Origin: Glossina fuscipes
Taxonomy: Eukaryota > Arthropoda > Insecta > Diptera > Glossinidae
Assembly (NCBI RefSeq): GCF_014805625.2
Contig: NW_023998422.1
Span: 9,749,343 to 9,813,342 of the forward strand
DNA length: 64,000 nucleotides
Direction of reading: 5' to 3'
The notes beneath the pieces were generated by a model. That model saw only the letters and a program-made list of their open reading frames with translations, was not told the DNA's origin and made no database searches. The position numbers and the translations under genes were made by a program. Below, in pieces: positions 9,995-19,098 of this stretch. Each line of letters opens with the position of its first letter. The first letter of the stretch is position 1.

Positions 9995-10315
9995 TTATAT
10001 GTAAAGAGAAAAACCAGCCCCACCATTCCAGCCGCCTCCTCTGTTTTGGCCGTAACTTCCATAGATACCGTAACCATGATTATTGCGACGATAACCGTTA
10101 TAACCATAACCGTTTGGATATCTATAATTATGGTAAGGATAACCAACACTGTAGTCATAATAGTCATTCAGATAAGATTGACGTGCCACGCGACTTTTAA
10201 GTATCTCAGGTACTTTTACCTGCAACGAGTCCATCTCTCCTAAAGTTTCCGCCTCCATATCAGCAAAAAACGTAAAAATTACCGCGATAACGACACAAAC
10301 CGCAAGAAGACGCAT
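9995..10315 (-). CDS. small secreted Tyr/Gly-rich protein, about 106 aa
   Basis: The frame stays open to an ATG at 10351, but the ATG at 10315 gives a typical signal peptide directly (MRLLAVCVVIAVIFTFFADMEA), so it is chosen as the start. A short acidic segment (ETLGEMDSLQVKVPEIL) ends in KSRVAR, a possible furin-like cleavage site. The tail is rich in Tyr, Gly and Asn (YSVGYPYHNYRYPNGYGYNGY, then RGGGWNGGAGF) and ends in SLYI. The organisation parallels the 69-residue gene at 5683-5892. An extracellular cuticle or antimicrobial role is inference. The long frames at 9935-10243 and 9970-10167 are shadows. Confidence 0.7.
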   Translation of the reverse strand: MRLLAVCVVIAVIFTFFADMEAETLGEMDSLQVKVPEILKSRVARQSYLNDYYDYSVGYPYHNYRYPNGYGYNGYRRNNHGYGIYGSYGQNRGGGWNGGAGFSLYI

Positions 10316-10329
10316 TTTTAAATTTAAAA

Positions 10330-10840
10330 AAATTGCCGGCGAGTGATTCAATGAAAACTATTTAAGTTTCTTGCATTTGGAAGTGAGAAGACTCTTGTTT
10401 TTATATTAATATTCTCGTAAATAAAAAATCGTAAAAATAATAACAAAAATTTATTGCTTTAGACGTTTTACTGTAAATAAACTGCATACTATCTTTATAG
10501 ATGGTTTTAATTATTGTGACATTGAATAAGTTTATATACCCCATCATCGGAAGCGAATTGTTTACTAATTTGGCGAAAAGTGATTTGTGAAAGTTTCAGT
10601 TCCAGTTTTATCATTTTAAATTAGTCTAAAATATTGAAACCATTTATCCACCTCCGCCCGTATATTTAAAATCTATTGTAGCAAAATTTGAAAAGAGTGA
10701 ATGGGACTTAGTATGTATAACCTTGATTGAGGCTTTCAGATCAAGTTTAAGAATGCGCGAAGTCCTTCTTTAAACAAACTGACAATGGCTAAATTCTGAT
10801 GAATGTCGAAAGGTTTAATACGGAAGCAGTTTCGATCGTT
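10330..10840. other. intergenic, no gene seen
   Basis: AT-rich upstream flank of the 9995-10315 gene. No clear TATA box was found in the right place. Confidence 0.5.
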
Positions 10841-10844
10841 TTTA

Positions 10845-11115
10845 TACACTACACCACTTGTGGTACAAAGGCTTATTAAGTCCGTGCGGGTGTATGCAAC
10901 ACCCAGAAGAACTAGGATAGATTTATCATTTATTATGCCGATCGATTCAGAAAATGAATCTTGTCTATCCATCTGGTTTTCTTGCATGTAATGTACAGAT
11001 AACAACTGCTTAAATATTTTGATGAACGTTATTGAAATAGTTCACATCGAACCACTTTTTCGACAACTTCCCATACAAAGGCATATTTTATAAATTCATA
11101 TTCAATATATGGATG
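10845..11115 (+). repeat. dispersed repeat copy
   Basis: TATACACTACACCACTTGTG and GTACAAAGGCTTATTAAGTCCGTG at the left end, then a CGATCGATTCAGAAAATGAATC block, TCTATCCATCTGG, and ACATCGAACCACTTTTTCGACAACTTCCC at the right. Same order as the copies at 7466 and 40190. Confidence 0.7.
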
Positions 11116-11559
11116 GTTGTAGAGTGTATTGTACTTGATGGTGAGCAACGATTCACTATTGTGCTTTCACTTGATATCAATATGTATGGGATTTGCCCCA
11201 TGTAACGCAAACGTAATTTATTTCACATTTTTTAAAAGTGCAGATTTTTAAATTCCCTTAAGTCTCCCTTTAAGCTTTAATTCAAAGTTTTTCATTATGA
11301 TCTCCATTTTAATATTCTTGCTTTGTAACAGTTAAATAGGTGGAAAGATGTTAGGTACCAAATCTTTATATCTTGTCTAGATAAGCTTTACTTAATACTT
11401 CGATGGGTTGGGTAATTGCGATCGAAGATTCGGAAATGTTATTAATTCCATCTTCCATATTTGAGAAATATTAAAGATTAAAACAAGTAAGAAAACTATA
11501 ATGGGCTCTGCTCCGGCCGATCACGAAAAACCCTACACCATCCTTCAATCATACATACT

Positions 11560-11825
11560 TAATACGAGAAGTGGTCGAAAAAGTGGTCTTGTCGGTACCA
11601 TTTTCAATAAGGTTCACCCAAAACACGTCGATGTAACAGATTTCATCACAATTTCTCATAAGTTGCGTCCTGTGCGTTGAAAACAAGAAAACATGGCGGA
11701 CAGACTCTGAATTGACCTGTATAGTAATATGGTCTATCTCAAGTCCTTCTAGATATTGCATACATCCGCATGAACTTACTATACCCTTGTAGCACAAGCA
11801 TTGTGGGGTATAACAAAATTTTCCA
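11560..11825 (-). repeat. dispersed repeat copy
   Basis: Reverse orientation: AAGTGGTCGAAAAAGTGGTC, CACGTCGATGTAACAGATTTCATC, GGCGGACAGACTCTGAATTG, TCTCAAGTCCTTCTAGATATTGCATACATCCGCAT and a GTGGGGTATAAC end. A clear member of the family, only 450 bp from an oppositely oriented copy. Confidence 0.7.
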
Positions 11826-11829
11826 TAGC

Positions 11830-13120
11830 TCACAAACTTGGAAAATACTTTGGCAGAACATGTCAGCAGCCTAATCTCCCCTCAGAAACGTCAAACATAT
11901 TTTGCTTATGCGTCCATAACATGCAGACGAGTTTTTTATTGCAGATCCTTCAAATCTCTTCAAAAAGTCGGTATCGCTGACATAATTACTGCAATTAGAA
12001 GGAAGCAAGTCCCATAAATAAAACTACGTTTGTAAAAAGAAACTTTTTTATCCATAGTTGATGAACTTTCGAGATTCATCGTAAACCTAGGAAGGTATAT
12101 GTTGCGTTGAAATTTAATATTTGCATATAAAATGGTAAGGTCAATGAACTCTTGCTGTCAGCTGCACCGTCTGTGGCACTTAAACGTATAAATTTAATCA
12201 TGCAGTTCATTAACTTTAAACTGTAAAAACTAATAAGACTGTAATACAAAAACAGTTTTTAAAATTTTTATGGTCATTACTACGTTAATATGGGCATGGA
12301 AATGAAAATTTTATAATCATATTATACATCTATACCCAGATGTAACAGATGCACCCACAAGTAATCAATTATTTTTAAATCTAAAATATTGTTATGAAAT
12401 TCGCTTTTCTAAGATAGGACTCGTACCACTAGATCGTGAATATTCTTTTCAAGAGAAATACGCTTCACATTTTCACTGCAAGACTCTTTTATTTACAATT
12501 AATTTGTTTTAGGCTAGAACTATTTACATATTATTTGGGTAGCACTCTCGTCTTCTCAACTCTAATATTCTTTTTCGACTTAAATGTTCTTGTCCGACTC
12601 AGTCTGCCTTCCGTAAATATTCTATTTATATACATTTTTACGAGCATATTATTATTACATAATTTCATGGCTTCATTTTTAATCCGTTAACTTGCTTTTC
12701 GGGTAATTGTTTTCCTTGGTTGGTAGCTGCATGACGCGCCTACAAATGTGCATTTGGTTTTTCCTTGTCTGCTTTTCCGCTAATCTTTTTCATCGCCCGG
12801 CAGCTGCGTAACGTGCATTTGGTTTTCCCCTCTCTAAAGAATTGATTTTTTGGGAAAATTAATTTTTCGGAATGAACTGGATTTAGGATTTCCTTAACAA
12901 ATGTATATACTTAAGTTTTTATTTCCTAATTTATTATATTGTGATCAATCATAACGCAGCACAGTTTACCATCTTTCAAATTCTTTCTTATATAAATTCA
13001 GATTTCGTGAAACAACAAGGACTCAAGGTGCCTCCTTGATAATTTAGAATGGTTGCTATTACGTTTTGACTTACATATAGCCATTGCTTGAAACGCTTTA
13101 TGTCATCATAAAGAACCTAT
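11830..13120. other. intergenic, no gene seen
   Basis: AT-rich. A short internal duplication around 12725-12830 repeats (G)GGCAGCTGC(G/A)T..ACG...GTGCATTTGGTTTT. The frame at 12436-12690 has no supporting features. Confidence 0.4.
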
Positions 13121-13127
13121 TTTTTAT

Positions 13128-13388
13128 CTACGGCAACGATGCTACTAAGAACTGGAAATTTTCGAAAACTGGATTACAATTAAGTGCAAATTGATCGACA
13201 AATACACTTGTTCCTGGCTCAGATAATTGATGTGCTACCCATATTCCTTGCCTATATGCCTTCATGCAGATATCTTTTACCACAAATTTTAGGCTGCGAT
13301 TATCAAATTGAACTACTCCTCCATTTTGAGGCTTATCAGAGAGATTGTAATCATTAGGCAGCCCTCCTGAACGAACATTGACACTTAT
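13128..13388 (-). pseudogene. coding fragment of unrecognised protein, about 86 codons
   Basis: This minus-strand frame has no initiator ATG but reads like real protein: SVNVRSGGLPNDYNLSDKPQ..., then GVVQFDNRSLKFVVKDICMK, AYRQGIWVAHQLSEPGTSVF and VDQFALNCNPVFENFQFLVA, ending at a TAG at 13128-13130. It is open only from 13388. Further upstream on the same strand, another frame gives VVRSAPIDDATLLQF and VIKGLPYLPRIHTF with stops, which suggests a longer, decayed coding region up to about 13560. It could be the last exon of a live gene or a transposon relic. I do not recognise the family. Confidence 0.5.
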
Positions 13389-14012
13389 TCATCGTTAATA
13401 CATCTCCATAAATGTTGCAAATGTAAATAAAAAGTATGTATTCTCGGAAGATATGGAAGTCCTTTTATTACAGTGTTCTACACGTACTGTCTCACTGAAA
13501 ACTGTAAAAGAGTAGCATCATCAATCGGCGCAGATCTAACGACAAAAGAAATACTTTGCAAATAATTTATTACTCATGGAGATAATTTAGAAAATTTTGC
13601 TGCAACCACATGTTCGCAAAAACATGGACTCGAGAGCGTAGGATTAAAAAACTTTATCATTGAATTACCGTTATGGCTAATAAAAACGTGTTTTCGAATT
13701 TTAAATACTCATTAGTACCACGTCTTGCTATATAGTTTTTTCTAAAGTCGTTACAAATTCTGGACTCAATTATCTGGAGAGTAATCACATAAGTGAGAGT
13801 GAACTTTCGTTCCGTAAACCGATAACTGATAAACGTTTTTGTCCTGACCACGTAAGACTTTCGTGTCATTTTCGTTGCTACCATTCATATGTAGATGAAA
13901 AATTAGAAAAAAGAGAGAAATCTTTGTTTATATTTAATTGTGACTTGTCAAAATGCGAAAAATAACAGCTGGTTCTCCCCTTCTGATAAATAAACAAACA
14001 AACCAACTAATA

Positions 14013-14252
14013 ATGGACGAATATTTTGTGAATAAATTGGAAAATCAAGATAAAATAAAATTTAGAAAATTATCAATTGATTGTAAGAAAACAGTATGTA
14101 AGTGTAGTACCTTTTAGTGCATTTTTCAAACAGACTAAGCTATAAATTATATTATATTTTAGAACAATGGATCTACGCGTCTTTGTCTTCGCGTGTGTTT
14201 CACTTGCCGCCGCAAATTCCACACACTGCCTGCTTATGTCGGGGATGTTTGA
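14013..14252 (+). CDS. possible two-exon small protein, 56 aa
   Basis: An ATG at 14013 opens 27 codons (MDEYFVNKLENQDKIKFRKL...) up to a good donor (GTATGTAAG at 14094). The 69-bp intron ends in TATTTTAG (14162), and exon 2 (14163-14252) stays in frame to a TGA, adding NNGSTRLCLRVCFTCRRKFH and a short end. Intron size and phase are what a fly gene would have, but the peptide has no known domain, and the cysteines (CLRVCFTC) do not form a recognised finger. It may be a chance combination. Confidence 0.25.
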
Positions 14253-14399
14253 ATTTAATAGACAGAAAAGGCTTTAAATGCATGATATTTATTCCATCTC
14301 ACTTAACATCTTACATGCTGTGCCTTCAACAATTTGTTATATTCTTCTTCAATAAGAAGAATCGTTAAGCTTTGTTTAAGTTGCTATTGTTTTTAATTT

Positions 14400-15600
14400 A
14401 ACTAGCTGTCCAAGATATGATCGGCAAACGTTAACAATAAGTGCACATTAAAACACAAGTTTATTAAGGTAACGTGCGGACGCTTTCAAGAGATCATCCA
14501 ACAATTATTAGGGGAACAAAACCGATCAATAAGGAAGTTAAATCTTTTATGTTTCTACTCTAATTTTTTTTTTGCTAATTTCAGTTTTTTTTTTTTTACA
14601 TGTATATTAGGCACATGGTATATATGCGTATATTAATTCTAATTATGAAAAATATTAAGTAGTCAAATAAAAATAATAAAAAACTTATTTATATTATTTA
14701 GTTTATCCTGTGTTATCATCGCAATATTCATACTCCTATGGTATATCAGTTATTTAAATCGATTCCGACACTCAATTAAATGGCTATCATATGAATTAAC
14801 GCGTTATAATAGCACGCAGGCATATGTACAGGTACGATATTTCCACAGGAAGTAGGCTGCCTTATAGCACAGTCAAAAGAAGTCAAATGTTAGCCTGCCG
14901 ACAATATGCACAATATGTAGAACTTTTTACTTATAATATTCTGTAAAAAAAAAGGTACATCACGTAACAATTTATCAAAAATACTTTTTATTTATGCTTA
15001 ACAATGCCTAACAATACTTAATTTTGCTTAATTTTGCCACATTTAAGCTAATTTTGCTAAGTTTAAGTGAAGATTGGTTAAGGTTGGTTCAGATTGGTTA
15101 ACTTCGACATGCTTGAACAAAATAGAGGGATAAAAGAATAACAGAATTACACAATTTGTAAAAGAACGAAATAAGTGAACATTTGAATAACATAATAATA
15201 GCATATAATAATGAAATACTACAAAAATTGACTTATATATATTTTTCTTTTCGCCTTCTGTAAATTAAAATTCATTTATTCTCTTTAATGTAAATATTAT
15301 TTGTTCTTAGTAATTAACTTTAATTAGTTCATACTTCCGAGCAGTATGATTTAGCTAATGCTTGTATCATCTTCCAGTCCAAATGTTTATTTTTATTAGG
15401 TGTTTACATGCAACAACTTCTACAGGTAAAAATAACCGTTGAATTCGATGGTTTTAATTTTTTTCTACTTTTTAGTGTCAAAGAGTTACTCAGTGTATAT
15501 TGGCGCTAATTATAAAGCGTTCAAAATTCTTCTTCTTCCAAACTCATTACTTCTGTTGCTTATTTGAAGAAATCTGCTTTTAAAGCCCACAAAAGACGTT
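14400..15600. other. intergenic, AT-rich, no gene seen
   Basis: Includes runs such as TTTTGCTTAATTTTGCCAC repeats at 15010-15070 (TTAATTTTGC and GGTTAAGGTTGG short repeats). No open frame of interest. Confidence 0.5.
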
Positions 15601-15639
15601 CAGAATTAAGGTAATGGTGCTCCATTATATTCCATTTGC

Positions 15640-15915
15640 CAGTTTTAGTTCCAACGGTTTAAAAGTTCTTTTTGGCCACTTCTTTCGAGAGTTGTGTAAG
15701 ATGCACTGTTGTAGCTCAAATGGCAGGTTCTGTCGCATCCGGCGCACTCACCAGACATGGCACCTCCTGATCAGATCTGTGCGGCATGGCTTGACCGGCA
15801 GGCAGATCCTTATAGTTGAAGAAGTACGAAAATAATGTCGCCATGTTGCTATTTTGATTAATATATATTGAGTCCATTTCCACAATAAATGCCTCCTTCA
15901 AGTGAAGAAATGGTC
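15640..15915 (+). pseudogene. mariner transposase 3'-end relic
   Basis: The peptide HPAHSPDMAPPD (about 15738-15773) is the mariner D,D(34)D-type 'HPxYSPDLAPSD' catalytic block. After a one-base frame shift follow LIRSVRHGLTGRQ and EEVRK, matching the conserved 'LF.SL...L..QRF...EEV..W' region. Upstream frames are broken, so only the C-terminal part remains. Confidence 0.7.
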
Positions 15916-15938
15916 GAAATACATGGTAAAACCTATTA

Positions 15939-15957
15939 TTATTATTATTATTATTAT
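15939..15957 (+). repeat. ATT microsatellite
   Basis: About six ATT units. Confidence 0.9.
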
Positions 15958-16370
15958 AAATTTAGCCAGAGAATAAATTCTAAGACTAAAGTCTTAAAGC
16001 ACTAGCATCTAGGGCTATCGGCTTTTATTAAAAAACTCTACCGCACTTGAAGTTTGAACCCACGACTATTGAAGTTGCTAGTCGAGACTCTTGCATGGTA
16101 AAACGTAACATATTAGTTTGATTTAAATTTCTTTGGTAGCAGAAAAAAGTTTTGAAGTCATTGCACAGTGAATATCAATTTTGTGTCTCACTTATTTTCC
16201 CCTTATGTCGCTGTATCACTTGATTACGAGAAGAACTCAGCACATAAAAAAATCAAAAGCAGATGTTTTTGTTTTCCATTTTTTGTTGCAAAGGTGTTAT
16301 ATTTAGCATGATTAGAAACTGTCAATATATACAAGCTAATTAAATTCAATATAATTTAGTAGAATCAAAT

Positions 16371-17102
16371 ATGAATTCCCCTTCGGATAATGAAGAAATC
16401 AATGAGGAAATCGTACAAATTTTAAAGCAAAAATGGGTAATTAGCAATAAGAGAATTCCAAAAACCTGGTTACTGATTTATATCTTATTTTGCAAGACTT
16501 TAAGTGAAGAGGATCTCAAGCGGCAGTTCACTAAAGCCGAATTAAAAAAGTTGTGTTTAAAACGTAAATGCCGAGTGGACATGTGGAAATGGAATCCGGT
16601 AAATGAAATGCATGAAAAGCTTGTAAAAGATGGACGCTTTAAGCAACGTCCAACCGGCTATTGTTTACGTTTAACAGCTAAAGGAGTTAATAAATACAAG
16701 CACAAAATAATGTACGACCGCAAAATTATAAAAAAGGCGCGAGAGGAAGATCGGCGTGATCAATTAAAGAATAGCATTTTGAGTTTAGGAATGTGGTTGG
16801 CGGAGGAAAAAGAAAAACAACAAGATGAAGAGCTACGCCCAATAGAAGAACATTTCGTTGAGAATGAAGAAGTCCAGGATGAAGTAGGAGACTTTGGACG
16901 TCGTGACAATGAAGTGCCTAGCAGCAGTAAAAGAACATCCGAGTTTAGTACGGATGACATTAGACGAGAAATAGGTGAGACGTTGGACGTTGACACAGAA
17001 TCAATGTCGCTTAATACTTCAGATCTCTTAGACTCGGAATCCATTTCTGCACCAACAAATTATGTTGAGTCTAATGATAAAATACGAGTGACTTCGACTT
17101 AA
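16371..17102 (+). CDS. hypothetical protein with winged-helix-like N-half, 243 aa
   Basis: An intact single-exon frame with a reasonable start context and AATAAA 100 bp after the stop. Residues about 55-115 (SEEDLKRQFTKAELKKLC, then MWKWNPVNEMHEKLVKDG and YCLRLTAKGVNKYKHK) read like a winged-helix fold and recall the winged helix of MUS81: a 'FTKAEL' helix, a W-rich recognition segment, and a 'Y.LT..G' wing. A basic stretch follows (KIIKKAREEDRRDQLK), then a Glu-rich segment (about 140-175) and a Ser/Asp-rich acidic tail. There is no ERCC4 nuclease motif, so it is not a full MUS81. A DNA-binding role is inference. The antisense frame at 16760-17044 is a shadow. Confidence 0.75.
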   Translation: MNSPSDNEEINEEIVQILKQKWVISNKRIPKTWLLIYILFCKTLSEEDLKRQFTKAELKKLCLKRKCRVDMWKWNPVNEMHEKLVKDGRFKQRPTGYCLRLTAKGVNKYKHKIMYDRKIIKKAREEDRRDQLKNSILSLGMWLAEEKEKQQDEELRPIEEHFVENEEVQDEVGDFGRRDNEVPSSSKRTSEFSTDDIRREIGETLDVDTESMSLNTSDLLDSESISAPTNYVESNDKIRVTST

Positions 17103-17201
17103 GAAATTGCATTTGCGAAAGCAACGCTATTTTGAACCACATTTTGGATATATGTGAGCACGGTAATTTAAAACGAGCTGATCTTCTTTATCAATCAGAT
17201 A

Positions 17202-17207
17202 AATAAA
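17202..17207 (+). terminator. polyadenylation signal
   Basis: AATAAA 100 bp past the stop of the 16371-17102 gene. Confidence 0.5.
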
Positions 17208-17259
17208 ATATTGTTTATAGTAAAATTCGTTTCTTAAAATTGTCTTGGCGAAGGTCATG

Positions 17260-18190
17260 TTAAATTCTTCCAAAACTTTTATTGGTAGATAATTTTAACT
17301 GGAAGTACTTAGAATTACCACGTATTCTCCGAACGGCACCTTGTGTGTTTTTTTCAATGTCGCTAATGATCTTGCAAAAGCATTGCTCACTACTGTACAT
17401 TCCCGATTATAAGAAGCACGACATTCCTGATGAGCAGCTAAGATATGTAATTTACAAAAATGCATCAGGACTTTTCAAACGTCATAGTGCCCATGACGGC
17501 ACATCGGCACGATGCGATGCCCACGTTTACTAATAACCATAAATGCTCGCTTATAACAGTTAACACATCTTGCCATTGCTTGGACTCCGCTTTAAGCGAG
17601 TTTTCGCTTTCTAAGCAAATATCCATGTGAGAGATTTTTGTTTTGTAAAGTAGCGAAGAAAGTTTTGAATGCATACATTTACGCGCCTATCACGGTACCT
17701 CAAAGGTGGTGTGGAAAACCGTGCTTATGTGCGTATGTGATGCTTGTTACGAAAATGTTGCTTTAAATTCCCAAAACTATTTACTTCTTCACGACACAGG
17801 TAACACTTAAGAATGAAATTTTCGGCAAGACATCATATTTTCCTTCGTTCGGTAATTGTGGACACTGTGAGGCGTTCGTTCATTCTGCTTGCGGCTGAGA
17901 CATCTTTGAAATTTTGAAATCTGAATCATTAATTGATGAATAATAATACTTCGAGTCAGAACATTGTATTTCAGTTATTTTAGCTACTAGTGCCTTCTAT
18001 GTGTTTACATTGACAGCATTTTCCGCCAAAGTGGCGATTACATCAGTTGTCCTTAATCCTGTCTCTTTAAATTTAAACTTTCGCCTTCTTTTATTTTCCC
18101 GTGTAGCATGCATGTTGGAAGACTTGCCAACTTTTTCAAGTTCATCGAAAACCTCGTTTGACGGGCGTAACGGATTCGTTGTCACTTTTG
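17260..18190 (-). pseudogene. degraded coding region with one C2H2 zinc finger
   Basis: On the minus strand several frames carry protein-like segments separated by stops and shifts. From 18185 down: PSNEVFDELEKVGKSSNMHA followed by TRENKRRRKFKFKETGLRTT. At 17740-17805 there is a complete C2H2 finger, CYLCREEVNSFGNLKQHFRN plus KHH (C-X2-C-X12-H-X4-H). Further down are VSNAFARSLATLKKTHKVPF and VLEEFNMTFAKTILRNEF. A 22-bp block at 17600-17621 is repeated exactly at 38143-38164. This suggests a dead copy of a multi-copy gene or transposon that encodes a zinc-finger protein. The family is not identified. Confidence 0.5.
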
Positions 18191-18239
18191 CTTATGGGAT
18201 AGTCAAAACCTCTTTTATATTATTGTTTAATTAATGATC

Positions 18240-19090
18240 TTCAACATCAACCCCGTACTTTAAATAAGTTTTCTTCGCTTTTGTGAAAAACGCTTCTAAA
18301 GAACTGAATCAATTGATCAGCTGAATAGATGCCGCTTGTACAAAAACTTTGACGCCGCGCAGTTCTCTGTCGTAATTTAATATTATTATTTTTAAGCGTT
18401 AAAAGAACTTATGCTCTTGCATTGTGCATTACGCACTCCAAAGGGCAAAATATAAATTGTATTACTGTGTTTTAAGCATTAAGAGCACAGAACGTGCGCA
18501 CCGCTAGTGATGCAGTACGTTGAACATACAGAACATATGGTTTGTTTGCATTCCTGCACCAAAATCATATGGTTTGAAAACTGGTCATACCAGTACATTT
18601 TGTTCATATAAAAATAGTAAAATAAGAAAAATTTTTTTTGGAACTTGGTTTTTGTCGAGAGTAAGACAATTGTAATAGCTTTTCGTAAGTGTTTACAATG
18701 TTATAATATATATAATTAACTGATAATCGAAATTTTATTAAAAATGGATATCCCAGTTCTCAGTTCATTTATTACTTTATATGTTTGCAGCTAACTTAAA
18801 ATTTTCCAATCGATTTGCATTGCTGCAATAATACAATGCATCCATACATAAAAATGTAGAAGCGATGTATATTTTGCCATTTGGTTGCATGATGCACAAG
18901 ACCAAAGCATTTATGCTACTAATGCTTTAATTCTATGTGTTGGAACCATTTTAAGATAAAATCAACTCTGCGTGGAACAATCATTGAATGTGTTTTTATA
19001 CATTTCACGTGTTTAACTAATATAACGTTTGCATCGTTATATTAAATAAAGCATAAATAATAATAATAACCGTTTAATTTAGAAGATTAA
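18240..19090. other. intergenic upstream of the helicase gene
   Basis: AT-rich with no clear gene. TATA-like AT-rich runs occur at 18700-18720 and 19020-19090, but no convincing core promoter could be chosen. Confidence 0.5.
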
Positions 19091-19098
19091 TATATAAT

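Noticed and set aside
9935..10243. 102-codon plus-strand frame rich in Ile/Thr/Val
   Set aside because: Antisense shadow of the Tyr/Gly-rich secreted-protein gene.
10803..11005. Overlapping frames on both strands at the 10.8-kb repeat
   Set aside because: They fall inside the dispersed non-coding repeat.
16025..16100. tRNA-like or tRNA-derived SINE signal on the minus strand (GGGTTCAAAC with a GACTA/TAGTC stem)
   Set aside because: The anticodon loop would be ten nucleotides, and no acceptor stem or A box could be found.
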